Of a stretch of 64,000 nt of DNA, positions 46,362 through 54,795 are shown piece by piece. This stretch comes from Flavimaribacter sp039888615. GTDB taxonomy: Bacteria; Pseudomonadota; Alphaproteobacteria; Rhizobiales; Rhizobiaceae. Every line of letters begins with the position of its first letter. Within the stretch, counting starts at the first letter, position 1. The notes beneath the pieces are model-generated. The model saw only the letters and a program-made list of their open reading frames with translations, made no database searches and was not told the DNA's origin. Location of the stretch: assembly GCA_039888615.1 (NCBI GenBank), contig JBDQQS010000007.1; one strand, 5' to 3'. The position numbers were made by a program, and so were the translations under genes.

Positions 46362-47566
46362 AACTGCAAACGATCGAAACCTTCGTCGTCGGCAATCCGC
46401 CCCCGCGCTTCGGCGGCAACTATTTCATCTTCGTCAAGCTGGTCACGGCCTGCGGCGTTGTCGGCTATGGCGAAATCTACAATGCGACCTTCGGTCCGCA
46501 TCTCTGCGCGAAAATGGCCGAAGACGTGTTCGCCCGCAATTTCGAGGGCGAGGACCCGCACCACATCGAAAAGCTCTGGCGGCGGACCTATGGCGCCGGC
46601 TACACGCTGCGCCCGGACGTGACCGTCATGGGCGTGTTGAGCGGGCTCGAGATGGCCTGTTGGGACATCGTCGGCAAGGCGGCGAACCGGCCGGTCTACG
46701 ACCTGCTCGGCGGCAAGGTGCATGAACGGCTGCGCAGCTACACCTATCTCTATCCGATGGACGGGGACGTCTATCCGGACCCTGTCACCCGCAACGTCTA
46801 CAACGATCCGGACATGTCGGCCGAGGCGGCGCTTGCCTGCGTCGAGCAGGGCTTCACCGCCGTGAAGTTCGACCCGGCGGGACCATACACCGTCTATGAC
46901 GGCCACCAGCCGAGCCTTGAGGATCTCGAACGCTCCGAACTCTTCTGCAAACGCATCCGCGAAGCCGTCGGCACGCGCGCCGACCTGCTGTTCGGCACCC
47001 ACGGCCAGTTCACCGTGTCGGGGGCAAAACGCATGGCGCGGCGGCTGGAAGCCTACGATCCGCTCTGGTTCGAGGAGCCGGTGCCGCCGGAAATGCCAGA
47101 GCAGATGGCCGAGGTCGCGCGCTACACCTCGATCCCCATATCCACCGGCGAGCGGCTCTGCACGAAATACGAATTCGCCCGTGTGCTCGATCACGGCGCC
47201 GCCTCGATCCTGCAGATGAATCTCGGGCGTGTCGGCGGCCTGCTCGAAGCCCGCAAGATCGCCGGCATGGCCGAGACGCGGTACGCCCAGCTCGCACCGC
47301 ACCTCTATTGCGGACCGATTGTCGGCGCGGCGAACATCCAGCTTGCGACCTGCTCGCCCAACTTCCTAATCCTTGAAAGCATCCAGACATGGGGCGGCTT
47401 TCATTCCGAATTACTGAAATCGCCGATCCGCTGGGAAAACGGTTACGTCATTCCGTCGCCGGAACCGGGTCTCGGGGTGGAACTGAACGAGGATGTCGCG
47501 CGCGCGCATCCCTGGACCGGCGACGCGCTGCATCTCGGCATGAAAACAGAACCGCCGGAGTTCTGA
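46358..47566 (+). CDS. Enolase superfamily (mandelate racemase/muconate lactonizing) enzyme
   Basis: A 402-residue enzyme with the N-terminal capping domain (LVTACGVVGYGEIYNATFGP) and a TIM barrel. Metal-ligand strands appear as FGTHGQF, WFEEPVPPE and STGERL, with AVKFDPAGPY (Lys) and APHLYCGPI (His) as candidate acid/base residues, consistent with sugar-acid dehydratases or cycloisomerases of the MR subgroup. The 4-bp overlap with the GMC oxidoreductase implies a two-step oxidation/dehydration or lactone pathway for a sugar acid (inference). Confidence 0.88.
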   Translation: MKLQTIETFVVGNPPPRFGGNYFIFVKLVTACGVVGYGEIYNATFGPHLCAKMAEDVFARNFEGEDPHHIEKLWRRTYGAGYTLRPDVTVMGVLSGLEMACWDIVGKAANRPVYDLLGGKVHERLRSYTYLYPMDGDVYPDPVTRNVYNDPDMSAEAALACVEQGFTAVKFDPAGPYTVYDGHQPSLEDLERSELFCKRIREAVGTRADLLFGTHGQFTVSGAKRMARRLEAYDPLWFEEPVPPEMPEQMAEVARYTSIPISTGERLCTKYEFARVLDHGAASILQMNLGRVGGLLEARKIAGMAETRYAQLAPHLYCGPIVGAANIQLATCSPNFLILESIQTWGGFHSELLKSPIRWENGYVIPSPEPGLGVELNEDVARAHPWTGDALHLGMKTEPPEF

Positions 47567-47705
47567 CGTCAGTCTGCAATTTAGAACATAGCAGGAACTT
47601 TCCAGCTGCAGCCGGACGCGATTTGTGCTATATGGAGCGCTGTCCGACCGTAGAAATTTTTTACCCGGATCGGGAGCGGACTGACAATAAATCCCGGAAA
47701 GTGCA

Positions 47706-47942
47706 GATTCCCGAAACAAAGCCAGATCGCAACCGAGCGCTGAAATGACGGATTCCCGAAACAAACCCAGATTGGAGATTTGTCGCAGAATCGCGAATTC
47801 CCGAAACGAAGCCAGTTTCCCGCATCGCTGTTGATTTGCAGATTCCCGAAACAAACCCAGTCACGGAAATTCCGGGATTCCCCAAACAAAGCCAGATCAG
47901 GGTAATGGTCTCAAAACGCAGATTCCCGAAACAAAGCCAGAT
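47706..47942. repeat. Array of six 22-bp direct repeats, 45-bp period
   Basis: Six near-identical copies with the core ATTCCCGAAACAAAGCCAG begin at 47706, 47751, 47796, 47841, 47876 and 47921. Distances are 45, 45, 45, 35 and 45. The 23-bp spacers (one is 13) differ from each other, except that the last bases before a repeat are usually GCA or GCG. Copies vary by only one to three bases. It fills the 413-bp gap between the enolase-superfamily gene and the MFS gene; no cas gene or other gene lies inside. Short open frames here repeat peptides only because 45 is divisible by three. Confidence 0.85.
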
Positions 47943-47967
47943 TTGAAAATATTAAATTTTTCACAAT

Positions 47968-47991
47968 AAAATCAATTATTTAATTGATTTT
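47968..47991. repeat. AT-only-arm inverted repeat spanning the MFS stop codon
   Basis: Perfect 10-bp inverted repeat AAAATCAATT/AATTGATTTT with a 4-base loop, in a strikingly AT-rich stretch (47941-47991). It overlaps the TAA stop and last codons of the MFS gene and begins 25 bp after the direct-repeat array. Confidence 0.6.
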
Positions 47992-49350
47992 CTGATCGGC
48001 GACTTGTTTCTCCACCAGTTGCCAGACGAACAGGGCTGTGACGAAGACCAGCGCGCCTGTCGTCAGGTAGACCGGCCAGAACTGACCGGTTTCAAGTAGC
48101 AGCGCGCCACAAAGCGCGATGCCGACGGTCCCGCCGAACATCTGGATCGTGAGATTGATGCCGCTGGCCTGTCCGCGTTCGGCTTCCGGCACGGCGTTCA
48201 TCAGCGCCTTGCGCGCCGGGACGGCGAAGAACGGCAGCGACGCGCCCCAGACGATCAGGGCGGCGACGATCAGCCAGAATGACTGGAGGCCGACGCCTAG
48301 GGCGATGAAAAGAACGCTTGCGCCGTTGATGACCAGCGTGATGAGCAGCGGCGCCCGCGACCCGTAAAGGTCGGAGACACGTCCGGAGCCGTAGGAGGTG
48401 AGGAGCGTTGGCAGGATGGCGAGCAGCAGCACCGCGCCCGATTCGATCGCCGACACCTTCATGACCTGCTGCAGGTAGAGCGGCGTGAAAACGAAAATGA
48501 CCATCTTCATGAACTGGAACGAGAAGAAGACGATATTGCCGCCGGTGAAGGTCGCAATCTTCAGGAGGTCGACATGAAAGAAGGCCGTCTCCAGACGCTT
48601 CTCGACCATGAAGAAGATCGCCAGCAGGACAACTCCGGCTGCGAACAAGAGTAGCGTCAGCCCGGACAGCCAGCCCCAGTCGGCGCCCTGCATCAGCGCG
48701 ACGACGATGAGACTGAGACCGACGATCAGCGTCGGAAATCCCCAGTGATCCCGCTGCCTTTCCGGCTTGCGCTCCGGCGGCGGCTGGTCCCAGGCGAGAA
48801 ACACGAAGGCGGCGACGGCGATCACCACCGGCAGATTGACCCAGAAGATCCAGCGCCAGGACAGCGTTTCGGTCAAAAGGCCGCCGACCAGCGGACCGAG
48901 CGACATGAAAAGCGCGGATATGTTCGTCTGAAGCCCCAGCGCCACGCCATGCTCTTCCTTTTTGAAGGCAAGGGTAATCATCGACAAGGCCGCGGGAAAT
49001 ATGATCGCCGCCCCCGCGCCTTGTATCGCCCTGGCGCCGATCAGGAAGGCGCCGTTCGGCGCGAAGCCGCAGGCGAGCGACGACACCCCGAACAGCAATG
49101 CGCCGAAGATGAAAAGCCGTCCGCGGTCGATCGCGTCTCCCATGCGCCCGCCAAGCGCCACGAAACAGGTAAAAGTCAGGAGATAGGCGTTGACCACCCA
49201 GTGCGAGGCAAGCGCGCCCATCGACAGGTCCGAACGCATGGTCGGAAGCGCTACGCCGACGATCGTCTCGTCGAGCACCGTTAGACCAAGCACGCCGGAT
49301 GTTGCGGCCAGTATCCACCATTTCCGGCTGTCTGCGGCGAGTGTGACCAT
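47980..49350 (-). CDS. MFS transporter, DHA2-like (14-helix) family
   Basis: A 456-residue inner-membrane major facilitator. It contains VLDETIVGVALPTMRSDL (motif D1 of DHA1/DHA2), ALGGRMGDAIDRGRLF (motif A), GARAIQGAGAAIIFPAALSMI, GLLTETLSWRWIFWVNLPV (motif C of the drug:H+ family) and a second-half LYLQQVMKVSAIESG. About fourteen helices. It may export a drug or a sugar-related compound. MVTLAADS is chosen as start because it sits 22 bp after the FucU stop. Operon SGNH-FucU-MFS. The last two codons fall in an AT-rich palindrome. Confidence 0.88.
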   Translation of the reverse strand: MVTLAADSRKWWILAATSGVLGLTVLDETIVGVALPTMRSDLSMGALASHWVVNAYLLTFTCFVALGGRMGDAIDRGRLFIFGALLFGVSSLACGFAPNGAFLIGARAIQGAGAAIIFPAALSMITLAFKKEEHGVALGLQTNISALFMSLGPLVGGLLTETLSWRWIFWVNLPVVIAVAAFVFLAWDQPPPERKPERQRDHWGFPTLIVGLSLIVVALMQGADWGWLSGLTLLLFAAGVVLLAIFFMVEKRLETAFFHVDLLKIATFTGGNIVFFSFQFMKMVIFVFTPLYLQQVMKVSAIESGAVLLLAILPTLLTSYGSGRVSDLYGSRAPLLITLVINGASVLFIALGVGLQSFWLIVAALIVWGASLPFFAVPARKALMNAVPEAERGQASGINLTIQMFGGTVGIALCGALLLETGQFWPVYLTTGALVFVTALFVWQLVEKQVADQKIN

Positions 49351-49372
49351 AGATCCGTCCCCGGCGGGCTGC

Positions 49373-49819
49373 TCAATCCGGCGGAATAACGCCCTTGCGC
49401 AAGGCGAAGCAGCCATAGAATCGGCGTTCGTCGGTCTGGATCACGCAATAGGCCTGTTTCGCTCGTTCATAGAAAGCGAAGCGCTCGATGGAGATCATCG
49501 GCCAGGCCTTCCCCTCCGCCTTGTCGATTTCCGCCTGCACCTCATGCTGGACAGGCAAAATCTCGTCCGGGGATCCGACGACTTCCATCCGCGCCGCCGA
49601 ATCGTCGACAAAACTGTCGAGCGGGTAGACGGAGAGAATGGCCGCTGCGGCTTCGGCCGCCGTCCGGTCGATGCGCAGAACCTTGCCACAGGTCGTTTCG
49701 CGCGCCACAGCGTCGGCCGGAAAATTGGTGTCGACGATGACGAGATCATCGCCATGGCCCATCGCGGCCAGCGCATGAAGCACCTCGGCATTGAGTAGCG
49801 GATTGATTCCCTTGAGCAA
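49373..49819 (-). CDS. RbsD/FucU family sugar mutarotase
   Basis: A 148-residue protein of the FucU branch, which interconverts alpha and beta anomers of L-fucose or similar sugars. It starts MLKGINPLLNAEVLHALAAMGHGDDLVIVDTNFPA, with the catalytic His in GHGD, and ends FYGCFALRKGVI. The TTG start has GGGAGG five bases upstream and gives exactly the family N-terminus; an in-frame ATG further upstream is unlikely. Lies between SGNH hydrolase and MFS genes, and near a fucose-dehydrogenase-like AKR. Confidence 0.9.
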   Translation of the reverse strand: MLKGINPLLNAEVLHALAAMGHGDDLVIVDTNFPADAVARETTCGKVLRIDRTAAEAAAAILSVYPLDSFVDDSAARMEVVGSPDEILPVQHEVQAEIDKAEGKAWPMISIERFAFYERAKQAYCVIQTDERRFYGCFALRKGVIPPD

Positions 49820-49835
49820 TAGAGCCTCCCCCTTT

Positions 49836-50486
49836 TCAGATTTCCAGACCGATGTCCTGTTCAATCAGATCGGCGATCGCATTTCCGAGGCGTGCATGCA
49901 TGTCCGGTTCGAAATGCACGCCGTCGGTCACGCTCGATTCGATGATGTCGCCGGCGTCGAGATAGAGACAGCCATTGTCGCGCGCCGCCTTTCTGTACAG
50001 TTCCCCGAAACGCTCCGATTTCGCCTCGGCGCCGGCAAACATCTCCGCCAGGACGCCGGTTTCGCGCGCCGGCGGCGGAGCAATCAGCAGGATTTTCGGC
50101 GCGCCGCCATCCGGCCCGCACTGGCTTGCCTTCGCGATCATCGCCAGTCTGCCGGCGGACGCCGCAATCTCGTAAGCGCTGACGCCGAAGCGCGGCTTCA
50201 GATCGTTGGTGCCGAGCATGATGATCAGCAAATCCACGTCGCGATGCGATTCCAGGGAAATCGGAAGGCCGGTCTTGCCGTTCCGCTGCGGGCCCTCGAT
50301 CGGATCGTCATGCACCGTCGTGCGGCCGGGAAGCCCTTCCTCGATCACGCGCCAATGCGGGGCAAGCCGCCTGTCGACCACGCCGGGCCAGCGCTGATCA
50401 TGCGCGTAGCGGTGACGATCGCCGAGATTGGTTATCGGAACGGTGCCGTGTGTATTGGAATCGCCGTAACAAACAATCGTCTTCAT
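49836..50486 (-). CDS. SGNH/GDSL hydrolase
   Basis: A 216-residue esterase-family protein. Block I is CYGDSNTHG (nucleophile Ser), block III is IIMLGTNDLKPRFG and block V is TDGVHFEPDMH (Asp and His). No signal peptide. Related proteins are arylesterases and sugar acetylesterases; in a sugar operon, deacetylation of a substituted sugar is plausible. MKTIVCYGD is the likely start. First gene of the operon; divergent from the AKR gene. Confidence 0.88.
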   Translation of the reverse strand: MKTIVCYGDSNTHGTVPITNLGDRHRYAHDQRWPGVVDRRLAPHWRVIEEGLPGRTTVHDDPIEGPQRNGKTGLPISLESHRDVDLLIIMLGTNDLKPRFGVSAYEIAASAGRLAMIAKASQCGPDGGAPKILLIAPPPARETGVLAEMFAGAEAKSERFGELYRKAARDNGCLYLDAGDIIESSVTDGVHFEPDMHARLGNAIADLIEQDIGLEI

Positions 50487-50625
50487 GCCGGCCCAAACCC
50501 GCCTTTTCAAACGTCATCCCCGATGCTACCTCCGTTCCCGGCAGCGGGCGGACGTTAGCATCGCGCCCCGACCCTGTCTATTGAAGGCAAGGCGGGCGGA
50601 CTTTAGGCAATTGGGGAGAACGAGC

Positions 50626-51648
50626 ATGGACAAGCGGCTCTGGCGGCGTATCGACAATGGCGGAATGACCTTCACCGAACTCGGCTTCGGAACCGCGCCT
50701 CTCGGCAATCTCTACCGCGCTATTTCCGACGAGGACGCCGCCGCGGTTCTGGAAGAGGCGTGGGAAACAGGCTGCCGCTATTTCGATACGGCCCCGCTCT
50801 ACGGATTCGGCCTCGCCGAAACCCGCATGAACCGTTTTCTGAGGTCCAGGAACCGCGACGATTATGTGCTGTCCACCAAGGTTGGACGGCTGCTTGAGGC
50901 CTGCGCGCCGGAAGTCCGCACCGGCATCGGCAAGTTCTTCGACACGCCAAGCCGCCGGGAGATCTACGACTACAGTTACGACGGCGTGATGCGGTCCTTC
51001 GAAATCTCGCTGGAACGTCTCGGCGTCGACCGGGTGGACATTCTCTACGCCCACGACATCGACGTCTTCAATCACGGTTCGCGCGAAGCCTGCGACGCCC
51101 GCATCGACGAACTGATGCGCGGCGGTTACTACGCGCTTCTCTCGCTGCGCGACCAGGGCGTCATCAAGGCCTTCGGCGTCGGTATGAACGAGTGGGAGCC
51201 TGCCCAGACAATGGCGGAGCGCGGCGATTTTGATATCTTTCTACTCGCCGGTCGCTACACGCTTCTGGAACAGGAGGCGCTGGAAACGTTCCTGCCGCTT
51301 TGCAAGTCGCGCGGCATCGGCATCGCGCTCGGCGGTCCCTACAATTCCGGGATCCTGGCGACCGGCCCGGTGGAAGGCGCTTACTATAACTACGATCCGG
51401 CGCCGCCGGAAATCCTTGACCGTGTCCGCAGGATCCAGGAAATCTGCGGCAGACACGGCGTCGAACTGCGCGAGGCGGCGATCCGCTTCCCGCTCCTCCA
51501 TCCGTGCGTCGTTTCAGTCATCCCTGGCGGCCAAAGCGTCGAACAGGTGAAGGACAACAAGGCGACCATGAGCGCCGAGATTCCCGACGCACTCTGGCTT
51601 GACCTCAAATCCGCCGGCCTGATGCGGGAAGACGCGCCGACGCCATAG
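50626..51648 (+). CDS. Aldo/keto reductase, D-threo-aldose/L-fucose 1-dehydrogenase type
   Basis: A 340-residue NAD(P)-dependent AKR. The complete catalytic tetrad is visible: Asp54 and Tyr59 (FDTAPLYGFGLAE), Lys85 (VLSTKVG) and His143 (ILYAHDID). The late IPGGQSVEQVKDN is the cofactor region. It resembles the L-fucose/D-threo-aldose 1-dehydrogenase and pyridoxal dehydrogenase group; the divergent FucU gene favours a fucose-like substrate. GGGGAGAA precedes the ATG. It ends one base before the convergent tctA stop. Confidence 0.87.
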   Translation: MDKRLWRRIDNGGMTFTELGFGTAPLGNLYRAISDEDAAAVLEEAWETGCRYFDTAPLYGFGLAETRMNRFLRSRNRDDYVLSTKVGRLLEACAPEVRTGIGKFFDTPSRREIYDYSYDGVMRSFEISLERLGVDRVDILYAHDIDVFNHGSREACDARIDELMRGGYYALLSLRDQGVIKAFGVGMNEWEPAQTMAERGDFDIFLLAGRYTLLEQEALETFLPLCKSRGIGIALGGPYNSGILATGPVEGAYYNYDPAPPEILDRVRRIQEICGRHGVELREAAIRFPLLHPCVVSVIPGGQSVEQVKDNKATMSAEIPDALWLDLKSAGLMREDAPTP

Positions 51649-51649
51649 A

Positions 51650-53140
51650 CTACGTTTTGTTGCGGAAGCCCAGCCACCAGACGGACACCGCGGCAAGCAC
51701 GACCAGCGCGACCGCAATCGGATAGTTAATCATGCGTGTGAGATCGCCGTCGAGGATGACCATGGTCTGGGTCAGATAGGTTTCGAAGCTGCCGCCCAGA
51801 AAGAAGGCGATGATGAAAACCACGACGGGGAAGCCGAAGACGTTCATCACGTAGCCGACGACAGCGAAGACGAGCATGACGGCGACGCCGAACAGTCCGC
51901 CGGTCGACATGTAGACGCCGACGATACAGAGCAGCAGCGCGCTGGAAAATATCACCGATTCCGGCGCGGAGATCACCCGGGTCCACAGTCGCAGGCTGAA
52001 CTGGCCGACAATCAGGTTGGTGGCGTTTGCGAGAATCATCGCGCCGAACAGGCCGTAGATCAGTCTGCCCTGTTGTTCGAAAAGCAGCGGCCCCGGCTGG
52101 ATGCCGTGGATCTTGAACGCCGAGATCAGGAGAGCTGCGGCGATGCTGCCCGGTATCCCGATCACCAGCAACGGAATGAGGTTTGCGCCCATCACCGCGC
52201 TGTTGGCGGACTCGGCCGCGGCAATGCCCTTGATGTTGCCCTTGCCGAAACTGTCCGGCTCGTCGGAGGCCTGCTTGGCGCTGGCGTAGCTCATGAAAGC
52301 GGCTGCCGTGGAGCCGATTCCCGGAATGGCGCCGAGCACCGTTCCGATAACGGCGCCACGCGCCATCACGTAGCGGCACGACCAGTATTCCGCCCAGCTC
52401 ACCCGGCTGACAGTCGGGTCGTCGCCGTCCAGCGACGTGATTGCAGAACGCGGGGTCGACCCGGCGCTGGCGAGCCGTCTGAGGATTTCTGACACGGCCA
52501 GCATGCCGATCGCGACCGCGGCGAGCGGCAGACCGTCGAAGAGTTCGAAGAAGCCGAAATAGAGCCTGGGTGTGCCATGTTCCGGGTCGATGCCGACCGT
52601 GGCGCACAGCAGGCCGAAGACCGCAGCGATAACGCCCTTGATCATAGAATCGCCGACCAGGCCCGCGATCACCGAAAAGGCGAAGATCATCAGGGCAAAG
52701 ATCTCGACCGGCCCCATTTTCAGGGCCAGAACGGCGAGCGGCGCGGAGATCGTGATCAGCACGATATCGCTGAACGTGTCGCCGGTGACGGAGGAATAGA
52801 GCGCCATTTTGGTCGCCTTGACCGGCTTGCCCTGTTTGGCCAGCGGATGGCCGTCCAGTGCGGTCGCCGCCGCATCGGGCGTGCCGGGCGTGTTCATCAG
52901 GATCGCCGGAATGGCGCCTCCAAACAATCCGCCCTTGTTGACGCCCACCAGGAAGGCGATCGCCGGCAGCGTCGGCATGAAAAACGTGAAAGGTATGGCG
53001 ATCGCCATCGCCATGACCGGACCGATGCCGGGCACGGCGCCGACGAACTGACCGACCATGACCCCGGCGATCACGAACAGCAGATTGACCAGGCTGAAGG
53101 CGTCGGAAAGCCCGGCCAGAAGCACGTCCATGTCAGGCAA
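51650..53140 (-). CDS. tctA: Tripartite tricarboxylate transporter large permease (TctA)
   Basis: A 496-residue inner-membrane protein with about twelve helices. TctA hallmarks: VGAVPGIGPVMAMAIAIPFTF, GGAIPAILMNTPGTPDAAATALDGHPLAKQGK in the N-terminal half and GAIPGIGSTAAAFMSYASAKQAS in the second, the paired PGIG loops of the substrate site. Start is either TTG at 53140 (GGGG eight bases upstream) or the ATG at 53131. It follows tctB after 12 bp. Substrate may be citrate, another di/tricarboxylate or a sugar acid. Confidence 0.94.
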   Translation of the reverse strand: MPDMDVLLAGLSDAFSLVNLLFVIAGVMVGQFVGAVPGIGPVMAMAIAIPFTFFMPTLPAIAFLVGVNKGGLFGGAIPAILMNTPGTPDAAATALDGHPLAKQGKPVKATKMALYSSVTGDTFSDIVLITISAPLAVLALKMGPVEIFALMIFAFSVIAGLVGDSMIKGVIAAVFGLLCATVGIDPEHGTPRLYFGFFELFDGLPLAAVAIGMLAVSEILRRLASAGSTPRSAITSLDGDDPTVSRVSWAEYWSCRYVMARGAVIGTVLGAIPGIGSTAAAFMSYASAKQASDEPDSFGKGNIKGIAAAESANSAVMGANLIPLLVIGIPGSIAAALLISAFKIHGIQPGPLLFEQQGRLIYGLFGAMILANATNLIVGQFSLRLWTRVISAPESVIFSSALLLCIVGVYMSTGGLFGVAVMLVFAVVGYVMNVFGFPVVVFIIAFFLGGSFETYLTQTMVILDGDLTRMINYPIAVALVVLAAVSVWWLGFRNKT

Positions 53141-53152
53141 GGCCGATCCCCC

Positions 53153-53572
53153 TCACGGCAGCGTCCGCTCCAGCAATTGCACGACAAGCAGCCAGACGAC
53201 GGCCGGGATGATCAAGGCGCCGGTCGCCAGCCAGATCCAGCGTCTCTCGCCGATCAGAAGCATCACGACAAGCGCCGTCACCGGCGCGATGACCGAAAAA
53301 CCCAAACGGCCCATCAGGACGAGCGACACCGCGGCTATCACCGCGAAAAGGCCGAAACGCAAGACTTCGCGCCATTCGATCGTCACTTCTCCGCGCGGTC
53401 TGATCGCATGGAGAGCGCCAAAGGCGACAAGCAGGATCGCGCAGAGATCCGGGATCGTCTGCGGCCGCATCCGGCCGTATTCGACCGTTTCCGTATTGGC
53501 CGGGATGATCAGGAAAAGCAGGAGAAGGCCGGCGCACGCGACAAAAACGCCTGAGAGCCTGTTTGCCGTCAT
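53153..53572 (-). CDS. tctB: Tripartite tricarboxylate transporter small permease (TctB)
   Basis: A 139-residue membrane protein with four helices: GVFVACAGLLLLFLIIPANT, LCAILLVAFGALHAI, a pair around LFAVIAAVSLVLMGRLGFSVIAPVTALVVMLLIG, and IIPAVVWLLVVQLLERTLP. Length and layout fit TctB. In the operon order tctC-tctB-tctA. Confidence 0.88.
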   Translation of the reverse strand: MTANRLSGVFVACAGLLLLFLIIPANTETVEYGRMRPQTIPDLCAILLVAFGALHAIRPRGEVTIEWREVLRFGLFAVIAAVSLVLMGRLGFSVIAPVTALVVMLLIGERRWIWLATGALIIPAVVWLLVVQLLERTLP

Positions 53573-53596
53573 GCAGCCTTCTCCTCTTGCCGGGCG

Positions 53597-54538
53597 CTAT
53601 TTGCCGAAAAGTTTCGCCACGTTGCCCATGCCGCCGGTCATCATGTCCTGAGTGCCCTGCGGGCCGAGATCGCTCGGTTCGGTTTTCAGTGTGTTCATGA
53701 TCACGGTCTTGACCTCATCCGAATTGATCGCCCCGTTCAGCGCGGCAGAAAGGGCGGCTTTCGCGTCATCGGGCAGTCCGGCCGGCGCCGCGATGAAGAA
53801 GTACGGATCGACGAAGATGTCGAAGCCCTGTTCCTTCACCGTAGGCGTGTCCGGGGCATAGCTGTGGCGTCCGTCATTGGCGCTGGCGATCATCTTTACG
53901 TCGCCGCTTTCCAGATACGGGATGTGCGCGCCGGCCGCGAAGGAGGCCGCCACGTGTCCGCCCAAAATGTCCTGTATCATCTCCGCGCTGCTCTTGGTCG
54001 GAACAAGCTTGAAGTTCGCGTCTGACTGGGAGCCGACAAAATTCATCAGCAGTTCCTGCGGCTTCGCGTCGAAAGCGACCAGGGCGCCGTCGCTGCCCTT
54101 GGAATATTCGATCAGGCCGGCCATGTCGTCGAAAGGCGCATCGGCCTTGGCGATGATGGCGAGCTGGGCCCGCGCTATTGTCGCAAGATAGTCGAAACTG
54201 TCGAGGTCGAAGGGCAGGTCCTTGCCGCGCAGGACCAGGTTGACGAGGATCGGCATGTTGACGCCCATGCCGAGCGTCTGTCCGTCCGGCTTGGCGACCG
54301 CCAGCCCGGTGAACATGGCGATGCCCCCGCCGCCCGGCTTGTTCTCGACGATGATCTTCCAGCCGGTCTGGTCTTCCATGGCCTTGGCGACGACGCGGCC
54401 GAGCGTGTCGGTCTCGCCGCCGGCGTCAAATCCGATCTGAAGCTTGATCGGCCCGGACGGCTTCCACTCCGCCTGGGCGGCGAAGGCCAGCATGAACGAG
54501 ACCCACACGGCCGTCATCAGTGTCAGAATTCTTCTCAT
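53597..54538 (-). CDS. tctC: Tripartite tricarboxylate transporter binding protein (TctC/Bug family)
   Basis: A 313-residue periplasmic Bug-type receptor. Signal peptide MRRILTLMTAVWVSFMLAFA, cleavage after AQA. The family motif is FDAGGETDTLGRVVAKAMED, followed by IVENKPGGGGIAMFTGLA (the Gly-rich loop) and PTVKEQGFDI. It delivers the carboxylate to TctAB. The 257-bp spacer to the FGGY kinase on the other strand holds GAAAATTGCA repeats. Confidence 0.92.
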   Translation of the reverse strand: MRRILTLMTAVWVSFMLAFAAQAEWKPSGPIKLQIGFDAGGETDTLGRVVAKAMEDQTGWKIIVENKPGGGGIAMFTGLAVAKPDGQTLGMGVNMPILVNLVLRGKDLPFDLDSFDYLATIARAQLAIIAKADAPFDDMAGLIEYSKGSDGALVAFDAKPQELLMNFVGSQSDANFKLVPTKSSAEMIQDILGGHVAASFAAGAHIPYLESGDVKMIASANDGRHSYAPDTPTVKEQGFDIFVDPYFFIAAPAGLPDDAKAALSAALNGAINSDEVKTVIMNTLKTEPSDLGPQGTQDMMTGGMGNVAKLFGK

Positions 54539-54652
54539 GTCGCATTCCTCCAGTGTCTCAGCAATAATCCCGCCGCTCCGCGATTCCCGTCAGGGATCGC
54601 GATTGTCCGGCGAGCGTGGCCTCCTCATGAATCCTGCCGCACAAGGGACATA

Positions 54653-54700
54653 GCACAATTTTTCCTATTGGAAAATTGCATCGCTCAAGAGAAAATTGCA
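54653..54700. promoter_or_regulatory. Candidate operator cluster between tctC and the FGGY kinase
   Basis: GAAAATTGCA occurs twice in direct orientation, 20 bp apart (54671 and 54691). An inverted near-copy, GCACAATTTTTCC, is at 54653. Twenty bp is two helical turns, so the sites lie on one face of the DNA in this divergent promoter region. The regulator is not in this window as far as I can tell. Confidence 0.5.
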
Positions 54701-54795
54701 GGACCGGGGCAAGTCGGCTGTGCGACAAAAGACTTGAATGCACCGACCCATCATTGCCATTGTCCACGCAACTTTGGTGACGCGGCGAGGTAGGG

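Noticed and set aside
47661..47885. Minus-strand frame encoding repeated SGFVSGIR-like peptides
   Set aside because: The peptide repeat is explained by DNA repeats whose 45-bp period is divisible by three; all three minus frames show such repeats, and there is no ribosome site.
47706..47942. CRISPR array
   Set aside because: Repeats are only 22 bp and spacers 23 bp, one interval is 35 bp, repeats are not perfectly identical, and no cas genes or leader are visible. Kept as an unexplained repeat array.
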